A stretch of DNA of 64,000 bases. Origin: Alligator mississippiensis (taxonomy: Eukaryota; Chordata; Crocodylia; Alligatoridae). The position numbers and the translations under genes are program-made. The first letter of the stretch is position 1. Each line of letters begins with the position of its first letter. Below, one piece after another: positions 27,996-36,337 of the stretch. Where the stretch lies: contig NC_081828.1 in NCBI RefSeq assembly GCF_030867095.1, forward strand, positions 3,611,001-3,675,000, given 5' to 3'. The notes beneath the pieces are model-generated. The model saw only the letters and a list, made by a program, of their open reading frames with translations, was not told where the DNA came from and made no database searches.

Positions 27996-30751
27996 ACACA
28001 TAAAAGAAAGAGCAAAGGTTTTCACATTCCCGAAACATAGACTTTAAGAACACCACCAAAAATCACGAGAGTTGGCAATACCATATGTCTGGCAGGTACG
28101 GAACGTATTGTGAACATAAAGTAAAACTATACTTGCATCGGCAGTAGCTGATTGAACAAAAAAACCCCAACCTAGATTCACAAATATAGATTCAACATAT
28201 TGACATATCTCCCAGAGATCATGTGCTACTTGTAGTTGAGAGACATAAGAGGTGGGCACCTGCTGTTCATGCCTTTTGTATTATGATTTAGTGCAGGAGC
28301 ATCCAGCACCTTGCCATGATGGCCTGGACCTCAACTTTCCCATCTGGGAATTGGGGATAACAATTCTGAGTTGCTACAGAGGGTCTTAAAGCACTACAGG
28401 CTTTGAGATCTCTGCATGGGAGGTGCAGAGAGACAAACAGTTTTATTATGCATCAATATCTACGGTCTTTTGAAGAACTGACCTTGTCCATGTAGGTGTA
28501 GAGGACGCTTTCTGGAGACAGGGAACCTTCCTTCAGTTTCTCACCCAGCTCCACCAGCGACAGGGAGAGGATGTGACTGGACTGGACCCCTGGGTTCTGC
28601 ATGGAGCATAAATATTACTGTTGCAGAAGGAAGATGGTGCTACATTGGGTTTATAAGCAGTGTTGTGAATTCACCCCTGGTGGAGTCCTGTTGCTGAGAT
28701 GATGTAGTTGGGGCTGGTGCTGCTTGGAGCAGGGTGTTGGCCTAGACCGGTGATTCTCAACCTTTTCTGTACCAGGACCCATTTGTAAACATTGATGGCC
28801 AGTCCTGACCTGGGAAATTGTTTAAGTAGAAAACAGCCCCCTGGCCCTGCTGATGCCCCTCACTCCCAACCCACTGCCCCCTGCCCCCAGGCATCAGCCC
28901 CCCAGTGTGTGGGGCAGGGGGTGGGTGTATTTCAGGCAGGAACTCTGCCAGCCTGCAAGGGAAAACCCACCGTTTCCCATGATTTTCTCCTTTAAAGGAG
29001 AATTCAGTTTTAAAGTTTGTTCACAACCCTTTCATATATTCTTGTGACCCACTTTTGGGCCGTGACCTGAAGGTCGAGAAACACTGATCCAGAGCATCCT
29101 ACAGCCTTGGGCTCCAGGGTGGAGCTCAGATGAATGTTCCTCATCAAGACTGCTCCGCGGCACCGAGCCAGGCTGTGGGACCGGGAGAAGGCAGCCTGTC
29201 TCCCCTGCGTGTCAGTGACCTTCTACTGACAGCAGGGAGGAAACGGACTTGAATGTAGAGGGGATCAAAGATGGACGGGGGTGGTGGATGGGTGTCAGCT
29301 GGGGCCAGGAGTCTGGAGAGACTGGGATTTGGCCTTATGGACCCTGTCTGAATGCAGTATGCACGAGGGGGCCAAAGAAAAGTTACACCTCCTCATTTTA
29401 GCAGGCTGGACATTGCAGCCTTGATAACGTTTTTTTACATCATGCATGTGTGTGTGTGTGTGCACACATGCGCACGTGTGTGCATCTGTGCCTGTGTGTG
29501 TGTGCATGTATTTCTGGGTTTGTGCATGCGTGCCCATGCACGTGTGCATGTATGCCCATGCGCATGTGTGCTCATGTGTGCCCATGCGTGTGTGTGCATT
29601 TGTGCACGTGCACTTCTCTGGACTTTAACCAACCTCTACAATATATTCAAGAGACAAATGGAAATCCCCAGGTGCCTGTTTGCATGGGGACCAAGTGAGA
29701 GGGGCTTCTTTATTTGCTCCCGGTGCTGCAATGTGATAAGGTGCAGGATTAGTCATGCTAAGGCAGCTAGCCTCTGCTCTCTTGGTCAGGTTTATTTGCT
29801 CCTGATGTTGTAATTAGATAACGTCTAGCTTGCCAAGTGGAATAACGTTGGGGGGGGGATCAACAATTGGAAAAGTCCAGGTTGCTTCATAATAAAGCCA
29901 AGCCTGACGTCTGACGGCTCAGTGTTTGTGTCCCCCAGTTGAAATCCAGGGGTGCAGAAATGCAGATTTCAGTGCTCACCCGCACCGGGAAAGAGGGAGA
30001 AAATTGAACCTCATACTGGAGTCCCGAGCACAGCGATCGAGGCTCCTTGCTTATGCTTGGGATACAGTAGTGACAATTTGGAGTCTCAGTTTCTGCTCTG
30101 TATCTTGGCCTAATAATCCTGCCTAGATTAGGTTTTACATCAAGGAGCAGATCAGTGCTTAGCTTCTAGGATGGAGACAAATACTTGCAAACGGATCAAG
30201 GAGGCAGCGCAGGGTCCTTTTACAGAGGGAGTCGGAGCTGATGGGTGGGCATGAAGTGGATTAGGAGGGGTGTGACACTAGCAGGTGGAAAGATTTAGTG
30301 CAATGTGGAGGCTGAGGTTGAAGAGGAACAGATGCCCTGTCCTTCCCGGGGGTCCCTGCATCAGGCTGGAAGGTAAGAAACCTGCAGCAAACCCCGCATG
30401 GCAAACAGGGACTTTTCCTTCCCAAGCTCAGAAGCCCTGGATCAGCTGGGCCATGGATTTATTGCTCTACTTTGCTACCGAGAACCTGGCCCCATCATGT
30501 CCTGAGGGCAACCTCTTCTCCGCCCCTCGGGGGAGAATTACCTGCTGCTTGAAGAGATGAGCAGCCTTCTCCATTTGAGCCAAGCCCTGCTCCCGCCACC
30601 GCCTCGCCTCTTCGATCTTCTCCTGGATCCGTCTCCTCCTCACCCACTTCAGCACCAGGACGGCTGCAGCCGAGCCGCAGAGCAGGGCTGAGATGGTGCA
30701 AGGGTCCACTTCCGCCTCCGGCAGCAGCTGCCTCAGTTTCCCCTGGATCAT
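13793..30751 (-). CDS. FAAH: Copy B: fatty acid amide hydrolase (FAAH1-like), complete, 15 exons, 589 aa
   Basis: Membrane-bound serine hydrolase of the amidase-signature family, predicted to hydrolyse fatty acid amides. The exons, in gene order, are 30542-30751, 28483-28596, 26686-26829, 24708-24841, 24024-24230, 23091-23131, 22585-22709, 20352-20477, 19870-19967, 19401-19500, 19111-19154, 16926-16965, 16117-16225, 15064-15209 and 13793-13924. They join to 1770 nt with no internal stop, against 579 aa for human FAAH. Lys150 (SIKDH), Ser225 ([10 protein letters not shown]) and Ser249 ([10 protein letters not shown]) form the catalytic triad. Trp540 aligns with mammalian W531. Oddities are Asn-Thr-Ser at 194-196, where A and C have Asn-(Ile/Val)-Pro, Ile200 for mammalian F192, Asp440 for F432, and a strongly divergent exon 7. 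The poly(A) signal follows 44 bases after the stop. Confidence 0.95.
14014..14400 (+). mobile_element. Short inverted-repeat element (MITE-like), family 1
   Basis: Imperfect ends: TGGGCGTGTCTACACATGCA on the left, and TGGGTGCATCTACATGTGCA as the reverse complement of the right end. The interior is full of ACTGCACAGTAA motifs. A second, inverted copy lies at 21387-21750. No coding capacity. Intron 14 of copy B. Confidence 0.75.
14666..14865 (+). repeat. Fold-back interspersed repeat, copy 1
   Basis: Arms GCAAGAGGCAAGGAT and TTATTGGATCAACT recur inverted near 14785-14833, with AAGCTTGCCTAACTTTATCC between, followed by ATTTCTGGACCATCGTGGCT. An inverted copy lies at about 23770-23955, and a short tail match (ACCAACGCGGCTACAACC) at 8993-9010. 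Class not identified. Confidence 0.65.
15064..15209 (-). CDS. FAAH: Copy B exon 14 (codons 498-546)
   Basis: Encodes [20 protein letters not shown] to RDPWDKRLKQ. Trp540 aligns with mammalian W531 of the substrate gate. Confidence 0.95.
15475..15935 (+). mobile_element. CR1 3' portion containing a fold-back insertion
   Basis: Reads through the last part of CR1 ORF2 and its tail (GAGAAGAGAAGACTGAGGGG to GTCCCTTCCATCCCTCC). It is interrupted at about 15731-15768 by an inverted copy of its own upstream sequence; see the separate entry. Intron 13 of copy B. Confidence 0.85.
15681..15767. repeat. 37-bp near-perfect inverted repeat with a 13-base loop
   Basis: The left arm 15681-15717 starts GTTTAGGTTGGAGATTTCTG. 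The right arm 15731-15767 is its reverse complement with one mismatch. The loop 15718-15730 is GTGTTGGGACAGG. In an ordinary CR1 the text would run from GGACAGGTTG directly into CCTAGAGAGG, so the right arm is an extra inverted copy. Confidence 0.9.
16117..16225 (-). CDS. FAAH: Copy B exon 13 (residues 462-497)
   Basis: Encodes [19 protein letters not shown] and GPAFNEGYPGKLF. The acceptor is TAG and the donor is G|GTAAGC. Confidence 0.93.
16926..16965 (-). CDS. FAAH: Copy B exon 12 (codons 448-461)
   Basis: A 40-nt micro-exon encoding SVKNLWKQDVALA. Acceptor CAG and donor GCG|GTAAT. Confidence 0.9.
17357..17668 (+). mobile_element. hAT-like non-autonomous DNA transposon remnant
   Basis: The left end CGGTGATTTCCAGCC and the right end (reverse complement CAGTGGCACTCAACC) resemble hAT termini. 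The interior is non-coding. Intron 11 of copy B. Confidence 0.6.
17956..18446 (+). mobile_element. Short inverted-repeat element, family 2, copy 1
   Basis: About 490 bases with ends GGATGCATCCACATGAG and, as reverse complement, TGGGTGCATCCAGACGAG. Homologous along its length to 44923-45332. The end motif GGGTGCATC(T/C) is shared with family 1. Intron 11 of copy B. Confidence 0.7.
18470..19000 (-). mobile_element. Two CR1 3'-end fragments
   Basis: CR1 tails at 18470-18535 (GGGCTGGAAGGGACCTCGGA) and 18805-19000 (GGGCTGGAAGGGACCTCACA, then CTCTTGAAAATTTC). Both have their 3' end on the left. They are separated by unassigned intronic sequence. Confidence 0.7.
19111..19154 (-). CDS. FAAH: Copy B exon 11 (residues 434-447)
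   Basis: A 44-nt exon encoding YPRIAGDLKALCGA, with codon 448 split after two bases. Asp440 replaces the Phe of the mammalian gate. Confidence 0.92.
19401..19500 (-). CDS. FAAH: Copy B exon 10 (codons 400-433), membrane-cap helices
   Basis: Encodes EGDIVDPTLKSQINCYRL to KKILALLLKPV, the hydrophobic and basic membrane-cap segment. Confidence 0.93.
19870..19967 (-). CDS. FAAH: Copy B exon 9 (residues 368-399)
   Basis: Encodes [17 protein letters not shown] to GVSTLLEK, ending two bases into codon 400. The donor is TT|GTAAGT. Confidence 0.93.
20352..20477 (-). CDS. FAAH: Copy B exon 8 (residues 326-367)
   Basis: Encodes [20 protein letters not shown] to VLLEQAGHT. It is closest to copy C (about 21 of 126 bases differ). 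Confidence 0.94.
20785..21386 (-). mobile_element. Young CR1 3' end with an intact ORF2 C-terminal frame
   Basis: The minus strand encodes about 175 residues of the CR1 ORF2 C-terminus ([37 protein letters not shown], ending HLAGVI) without a break, then a short 3' UTR ending at TCATAGATG. It is 5'-truncated. A second member of the same subfamily lies at 55183-55416. Intron 7 of copy B. Confidence 0.9.
21387..21750 (-). mobile_element. Short inverted-repeat element, family 1, inverted copy
   Basis: Reverse-complement match to 14014-14400, starting GGCACATCTACATGTGCA. It lacks the far terminal repeat and abuts the next element near 21750. Confidence 0.7.
21740..22430 (+). mobile_element. Dispersed repeat of about 700 bases, copy 1 (hAT-like end)
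   Basis: Homologous in the same orientation to 51370-52145. Landmarks are TTTTCTCCAGTTGAAGAGAA, GTCATTATAGTTAAATGTTC and GAGTCGTGAAGTCAATTGAC. The right end (reverse complement GGGGGTGGATGGGGGG) looks like a hAT terminus, and the left end is missing. No coding capacity. Confidence 0.65.
22585..22709 (-). CDS. FAAH: Copy B exon 7 (codons 284-325)
   Basis: Encodes VSFMVGPIARDVDSLAL to PTVPPLPFNEE. It is unusually divergent: 30 of 125 bases differ from copy C, whereas A differs from C at only 12. Confidence 0.93.
23091..23131 (-). CDS. FAAH: Copy B exon 6 (codons 270-284)
   Basis: A 41-nt micro-exon encoding ISGLASPIDGMRS between split codons. The acceptor is TAG and the donor is CAG|GTAAG. 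Confidence 0.9.
23770..23955 (-). repeat. Fold-back interspersed repeat, copy 2
   Basis: Inverted relative to 14666-14865. It carries ATGATAGCCCAGAAATGAT, GGGCCCAATAAAAGATG, CAATTGGTCCAATGAAAAAT and CCTTGCCTCTTGC. Intron 5 of copy B. Confidence 0.65.
24024..24230 (-). CDS. FAAH: Copy B exon 5 (residues 201-269), amidase signature
   Basis: Encodes [28 protein letters not shown] (Ser225) and [12 protein letters not shown] (Ser249), then FCGLCGFKPTG. The amidase signature is complete. Confidence 0.95.
24708..24841 (-). CDS. FAAH: Copy B exon 4 (residues 157-200)
   Basis: Encodes GHVSTCGLIHYL to KTNTSQSMI. The usual Asn-Val-Pro-Gln-Ser is Asn-Thr-Ser-Gln-Ser here, losing a family proline next to the active-site loop. 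Confidence 0.93.
25015..25485 (+). repeat. Unclassified dispersed repeat, copy 1
   Basis: About 450 bases matching 52590-53065 in inverted orientation. Shared landmarks are CAGCTACAGCCATAAAGTAC, CCAATGCATTGGCTACTGCC and CTTGGCTTCTGAAGTAGGC. It lies in intron 3 of copy B, whereas the other copy lies in intron 5 of copy C, so it is a mobile or dispersed unit rather than a relic of the gene duplication. Confidence 0.65.
25588..25862 (+). mobile_element. CR1 3'-end fragment
   Basis: GGAGCAATGGGCTCAGGTTG through ACCCAGAGAGGTGGTGGAGT to CCAACCCTCACTGTCTGTG. Plus orientation, intron 3 of copy B. Confidence 0.9.
26686..26829 (-). CDS. FAAH: Copy B exon 3 (residues 109-156), catalytic Lys
   Basis: Encodes [14 protein letters not shown] to VSIKDHIGYK, with Lys150. 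The acceptor is AAAG|GCC. Confidence 0.94.
27022..27912 (+). mobile_element. LTR-like insertion inside a TA-rich simple repeat
   Basis: About 890 bases between (TA)n on the left and (TATC)n/(TA)n on the right. The ends GTAACAGGGAACC and CCCCTGTCACA mirror each other. The right part (GGCAGCCTCCCACCTGGGTA and CAAGGCGTGGCAGGAGAGAA) is related to the right end of the solo LTR at 39090-40268. Intron 2 of copy B. Confidence 0.6.
27913..27993 (+). repeat. (TATC)n / (TA)n / (TG)n microsatellites
   Basis: A compound simple repeat, ending in about 20 TG dinucleotides. Confidence 0.95.
28483..28596 (-). CDS. FAAH: Copy B exon 2 (residues 71-108)
   Basis: Encodes NPGVQSSHILSLSLVELGEK to YTYMDK. Phase 0 at both ends, with donor AAG|GTCAG. 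Confidence 0.94.
28685..29086 (+). mobile_element. CR1 fragment followed by a hAT-like element
   Basis: 28685-28747 is a CR1 tail scrap (GATGATGTAGTTGGGGCTGG). 28748-29086 has hAT-style ends: CGGTGATTCTCAACC on the left, and CAGTGTTTCTCGACC as the reverse complement of the right. The interior is non-coding. Intron 1 of copy B. Confidence 0.6.
29444..29615 (+). repeat. TG/CA-rich tandem tract
   Basis: Degenerate GTGTGTGTGCATGCCCATGC-type tract in intron 1 of copy B. It is compositionally like the much longer tract at 9715-10500. Confidence 0.9.
30542..30751 (-). CDS. FAAH: Copy B exon 1 (residues 1-70)
   Basis: Starts [16 protein letters not shown]. The hydrophobic anchor is at about residues 20-36 and is followed by RRRRIQEKIEEARR. 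The start ATG is in CACCATG, as in the other copies. Confidence 0.94.
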
Positions 30752-31269
30752 GGTGAGCCCTTCCCTTTGCCTGGGAGCTGCTGGTGCTACTGCTGCGGGC
30801 TCCAGAGAGCGACTGACACGCGGGAGGCCGGAGGGGGCTTTGCAGGGATACTCTAGTCCCGCCCGGGACTCGTGAGCAAAGAGCAATGGGAAAACAGAAG
30901 CGTTTACACAAGAGGAAAACACCTCCGGGAAACCAAATCCCTGCTGTTCAGAGAGGCCACCGCAGGTCCACTTCATATTCCCCAATGGGGCTTTCCTTCC
31001 AGGCTGGGGACAGACATTACACATAAACCGGTTTAAGGGATCAGAAACAGGTTTAAACCTGTAACAGAACAGATGTTCAGTGCACATAAACTGGTTTGAA
31101 AATGGCAGAAGCTGGTTTGAGATAAACCCGGTTGGATGTAGGATCAGATTGACATGATTTGGGTCAACCAGGCCCCAGTGAATCAGCCCTAAATAGAAAC
31201 ACAGGGGTAGGACTGCTACCCAGAAAGGAGGCTAGCTCTCCCTCCCTGTGCAGCACAATATGAACCACC

Positions 31270-31670
31270 CAGGGGCACAGGAAAGTAAGACTGGAAGGGA
31301 CCTCAGGAGGCCACATCTAGCCCAGCCCCTGCTCAAGGCAGGAGCACCCTTCACTAACCCATCCCAGCTGAGTGTCTGTCCACCCTGCTCTTGAAAACTT
31401 CCTGGGATGGAGATCCCCCACCTCTCGAGGTGCTTGCTCCAATTCTTGCCTGCTCTCAGAGTCAGAAAGTTCCTCATCTCCAGCCTCAGTTTCCCTTGCT
31501 GCAGCTTGAGGCCATTGCTCCTAGTCCTGTCCCCTGCAGCTACAAAGACAAACCTATCTCCATCCTCTCTGCCATCACCCTTTAGGTACTTGAAGGCTGT
31601 TATCAAATCTCCTCTCAGTCTCCTCTTCTCCAGATTAAATAACCCGAGTTTTTTCAGCCGCTCCAATGCT
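31270..31670 (-). mobile_element. CR1 3' portion
   Basis: The minus strand encodes the degraded ORF2 end (LFNLEKRRLRGDLITAFKYL), followed by the tail ending GACTGGAAGGGACCTCAGGA. The element's 3' end is on the left. Confidence 0.9.
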
Positions 31671-33571
31671 ACTATTGGTGGCAGGAGCTTATCGCTGCGA
31701 AAACAAGCGGCGGCCGAGGGGGAGCTTCAGGCCCTTTCAGAGCAGGACCATTGACTGCTCACAGGGTTCGGCGCTCCCGAGGGCAGTGGCCTTGCAGCTG
31801 TGCATTTCTCCAGTGGCGGGACCTGCCATGGCCGTTTGCGGGAATATTTAACCCTTTTCTCAAATCACTTCCCATCCACAGGCCACCAGCTCCTCTCAGC
31901 CATTCCCTTTTCTGATACCTCTTCCCTCCACGCACCACAGCCATGCTATCACACGGCCTCTTCCTTGCCCGGTCCCACATGACCATGTACAAGAGTCGTT
32001 TTCTTCCTTCCTGCCGAAGGTGGCTCATGAGCCATTTGTACTGGAAGTCCCTGCGAGCCCTTCGCTTCATAACCCCGCACCTCCTGAGCCTGCCATTGCA
32101 ATAGCCCTGCTAGGGAGAGGGACGGCAAGGACATCGGGGTAGGAGGGCTTCCTGACAACATAGGAAGATGGATCATCCTATCATGCAGCCTGTTGATCCT
32201 GGGCTAGGATTACCAAATAGAGCAGGAAAGCAGGGGTCACCATTGCCTAGGCCACAGCTGCTAACACAAGGGCTCAGGGTCATCCAACCTGTGTGCCCAG
32301 AATGGAGGGAAGGAAAGGGGTTATACCCCCTGTCCAGGGCTCATCCTCATCTTGCTGCACCTGAACATCAGGCTTGGTTCAGAACCAGATGCTGATGGAG
32401 AGGATTTGGGTGGCTTTCAGAAAGGAAGATGGTCTGGAAAGTTGGCAGAGAGGACCTGAGGAGGCCATAAAACATGTGCTCTCTTGGCTTGAAGCTCTTT
32501 TTTTATGGGAACAGGAACTACAATGTGGTAGAAGTGGCGCTTGCATGTGTAGGATTTGGCTGTAGAAACAAGCCCTGGGCTCCAGGAAGGCCATTCTGTC
32601 GGGTAGGCTCTGAAGGAGCATGGAGGAATAAGGGGAAGAGAAAATGGGCTAGGATCAAGCCAAAGACAAGCGTTGTTTAGTTTGGGGAGATCCCAGAGGT
32701 GCCCCAGGAGCTGCTACTTTGAAAGAAGAGTAGAGCCAAAGTGGAGGGATGGGAGATGTTGCCCGGAGGACCAGATCTGCACTGGACACCCTGCCTTGGG
32801 GACACTGATGTCTAGGAAGAAACAGGACTTCAGAGGGACCTGGTTGGAAGGGCACAGACCCCCCGTGGGAGACAGAGAGCAATGCCACCAGGGGCAGCTC
32901 TGGGACTGGAGGTCCGCTGCAGACCCCTAGCCCAGGAAAATGCTGCCCTTGGTTCTAATCTTCCTTCTAGCCCCAGGCATCAGCGTGACTGAGCCCCAGA
33001 TGAGCAGACCAGCTTTCCCAGAGCCTGAAATGTCTGCATCAACCCCAGGGCTGAGGTCTGAGCAGAGTTGTTTCCAAGGGGCTTCAAGGCCAACCTCTCG
33101 TTGGATGCAAACATGGTCCAGTGAGAGTCAATGCCCAGCAGTCGAACCCTCCTTCAGACTACAGCTGCCCCAACTGCCCCAACTGCATCTCTAATAAAAC
33201 TAAAGAGCTGCATGGACTCTTGTCTTCACAAATGACAGCAGCGCATGCCATCTGGGGAGAGCAAACATTGACCTGGAAGTGCTTTGCTCCCGGTCTCATA
33301 CCAACACCAGATCTTTTTTTAAGCACAAATTGTCCCTTGCACCAGGACTGTAAAGAGCCCTTTTCCTAATGCAGTCCCAGCTAAGACAATGCAATCCTGG
33401 CATTCACTGGCTGTTCATACCCTCCTCCTCCTTCCTCTCCATGGACTGCCACCTTGGTGGGGTGAAGAGGCTTGCATGTACCAAGGATCCTAAGAGCGAC
33501 ACTGTCGGGAGTCTTGTACTCCTGGTAGGGTCACCCACGGTGGTAAGGTCAAAGGGGAGGTATCAGATGAG

Positions 33572-33607
33572 CAGTCCAACGCAACGCAATGCAACGCAAA
33601 GCAAAGA
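33572..33607 (+). repeat. (GCAAC)n-like microsatellite
   Basis: Short run of CAACGCAACGCAATGCAACG, within what may be the 5' part of the following CR1 element. Confidence 0.6.
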
Positions 33608-33689
33608 CCGTAGTGGTGGAGTAGGGGGAGGCAGAAAGCAAACTTCTCAATGTCTGCAAAGGCAGATGAAGGCGGTAGTGGAAGAATAA

Positions 33690-35482
33690 TCTAACATGAG
33701 TCAAAGCGGGCAAGAGTGCTCAAAAGCCCCCTTGGCTCGCCAAATCCATTCAGGAACTCCTGAAAGCCAAAAAGGAGGGGTACATCCAGTGGAAGGGGGG
33801 TGCTATCACCAAAGAGGATTATACCTCCATCGTGTGAGTCTTGTAGGGGGGCTGTTAGGAAGGCTAAGGCAGAGACAGAACTAGGGCTAGCAACAAGGAT
33901 CAAGAACTTCTGGAGAGGCTGGACGTGTTCAAATCAGCAGGTCCAGATGCTCTCCACCCCAGGGTGCTGAGGAAATTGGCAGGGGTCATTGTGGGACCCT
34001 TGGCATGGCTTTATGAGCACTCGTGGTGCTCTGACCAGGTGCCAGATGACTGGAAGAAGGCCAATGTGGTCCCCATTTTCAGAAAAGGGAGGAGGGAGGA
34101 CCCGGGCAACTATAAGCCCGTTAGTCTTACCTCGGTCCTGGGGAAGCTCTTTGAGAAAATTATCCAGGAGCACATCTGGGAGAGACCAGCAGCCGGGATG
34201 ATGCTCAAGGGCAACCAACACGGGTTCATTAGAGGCAGGCCCTGTCAGACCAACCTGGTGGCCTTCTATGATCAGGTCACAAAAGCATTGGACGCAGGTG
34301 TCACAGTGGATGTAGTCTTTCTGGACTTCAGGAAGGCCTTCGACACTGTCTCTCCCCCCATCTTCATTAAAAAGCTAGGTGACTGTGGCATTGATGCCTA
34401 CACAGTCAGATGGGTCGCTAACTGGCTGGAGGGCCTCACCCAGAGAGTGGTGGTGGACAGGTCTTATTCAGCCTGGAGGGATGTGGGCAGTGGGGTCCCC
34501 CAGGGCTCAGTCCTCAGGCCCGCACAGTTCAATTTCTTTATTAGCAACTTGGATGAGGGGGTGAAAAGCACCCTGTTCAAATGTGCAGATGATACCAAGA
34601 TGTGGAGAGAGGTGGGCATGCTAGAAGGGAGGGACAGGATACAACTGGACCTGGACAGGTTACAGGGGTGGGTGGATGAGAATAGATGGGATTCAATACT
34701 AAGTGCAAGGTGCTGCATCTGGGGGGGAAGAACCAGCAGCAGCCCTACAGGCTGGGGAACTCCCTTCTCATCAGTGCAGAGGCAGAAAAGGATCTGGGAG
34801 TCATTACTGATGCCAAAATGAACATGGGCCGACAGTATGGGGACGCGGTCAGGAAGGCCAGCACACCTTGTTGTGCATCCACAGGTGCATCACAAGCAGG
34901 TCCACGGAGGTGATCCTCTCCCTCTATGCAACATTGGTCAGGCCACAGCTGGAGTACTGCATCCAGTTCTGGGTGCCACACTTCAGGAGGGATGTGGCCA
35001 GCATGGAGAGGGTCCAGAGGAGGCCACTCGCATGATCAGGGTCAACAGGGCAGGCCCTACGAGGAGAGGTGATGGGACCTGAACCTGTTCAGCCTCCACA
35101 AGAGAAGGCTGAGGGTGGACCTGGTGGCTGTCTATAAATTTACCAGGGGGGACCAGCAGGGAATGGGCGAGACCCTGTTCCCCTGAGCACCTCCCGGAGT
35201 AACTAGGAATAACGGCCACTAGTTGATGGAGAGTAGATTCAGACTAGACATCAGGAGGTGCTACTTCACAGTCAGGGTGGCTAGGATCTGGAACCAGCTT
35301 CCAAGGGAAGTGGTGCTTGTTCCTACCTTAAAAGGAGGCTCGATAACTACCTAGCTGGGGTCATATGAGCTTAAACTTACCAGGGGTCATATGTGCCCTG
35401 TATTCATTCCTGCCCAGGGCAGGGGGTCAGACGTGATCATCTGCTCAGGTCCCTTCCGACCCTACATCTATGAACCTATGAA
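33690..35482 (+). pseudogene. Large defective CR1 retrotransposon (ORF2 reverse transcriptase to 3' end)
   Basis: A non-LTR retrotransposon carrying the reverse transcriptase region of CR1 ORF2. An open frame at 33925-34821 shows VVFLDFRKAFDTVS (about 34315-34356) and SGVPQGSVL. The catalytic box reads CADDTKM, where CR1 normally has an aromatic residue before the ADD. The frame is lost near 34690, where CKVLHLGGKNQQQPYRLGN continues in another frame, and breaks again downstream. The 3' end runs GTCCCTTCCGACCCTACATC to CTATGAACCTATGAAC near 35482. Sequence at 33435-33690 may belong to the same element. It is not capable of making a working protein. Confidence 0.88.
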
Positions 35483-36124
35483 CCTCGGTTTTCTTGGATC
35501 TCCTTGCCACTGGACACAGGTTTCTCCTTTGCCAAGATGCACAACTGTCTCCTCACATAAAATAAATCATGTGCAGGCTTCTCCCACTGGTCCCGACCCA
35601 TGGGAGTGATTGTCCTCAACCTTGAGGGATCGCCACTGCCGTATGGCCCTCTGTATACATTAGCTGGGGCAGGGAAGGTGCATTTCCACTGTGGGTAGGA
35701 CTTGCAGTGAAGCAAACCATTACTGCAGCTCTGAGGATGCTTTCAACCATTTCCCAGACATTTTCACCCAAACCCAACCATTTCATTCTCCTCTGTGGTG
35801 TCCACCCTTCTCCCTGCCTCTTGGCAAGAGGCTGACTGCGAGGGTTAGATCCACAGACGATGCTACACTGCACGGTGCAAATGATGAGAATGATTAAAAA
35901 GCAAACTCAGGGCAGTGGGATGCGGGGATTGTTTTTCTTTAGCAAATATTTGTTCTAAACCCCACCCCAAAACTCCCTTGCTTCTCAGCTAGCTATCAGT
36001 CTATCTGCCAAGTATCCATCCTTTCTTACCCCTTGCTTCAGTTTGATGCAGACGAACACAGTGGTGTTTGACCAGAGCTGGGATGTGTCTGACCAGTTCA
36101 GGAAGACAAAGGGATTTCAAGGCA

Positions 36125-36130
36125 TTTATT
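36125..36130 (-). terminator. Poly(A) signal of copy C
   Basis: AATAAA on the minus strand, about 73 bases after the stop codon at 36203-36205. Confidence 0.8.
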
Positions 36131-36202
36131 GGCCATTAACAGAGACAGCGACTGCCGTGAATGTTTCATGGATGAGTAGGAAGGTGCTTAGTGCTACGGG
36201 TC

Positions 36203-36337
36203 TCAATAGGTCAGGCTTTGCTTTCTCTTATGGGCCAGTGTCTCCACCTCCTTCATGAAGCGGAGGCACAGCTCCTCTTGCCACGGCAGGGCCACGCACT
36301 GCACAGCCACGGGCAGCCCCACGGCTCCTTCCACGGC
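36203..36337 (-). CDS. FAAH: Copy C exon 15 (residues 547-590 and stop)
   Basis: Encodes [20 protein letters not shown] to HKRKQSLTY and a TGA at 36203-36205. It is nearly identical to copy B up to LARGRK/LAHKRK, then the tails differ. Confidence 0.95.
   Translation of the reverse strand, partial: AVEGAVGLPVAVQCVALPWQEELCLRFMKEVETLAHKRKQSLTY

Larger units (their letters stand above)
30752..36202. other. Spacer between copy B start and copy C end
   Basis: 5.4 kb holding the 5' flank of copy B and the 3' UTR of copy C. Recognised content is CR1 sequence at 31270-31670 and about 33690-35482. A patch at 31015-31140 repeats ATAAAC(C/T)GGTTT and may be another short inverted-repeat element. I see no gene in 31680-33430. 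Confidence 0.6.

Noticed and set aside
29352..29813. 153-residue plus-strand frame rich in Cys/Val/His
   Set aside because: It is driven by the TG-rich tract at 29444-29615 and resembles no known protein.
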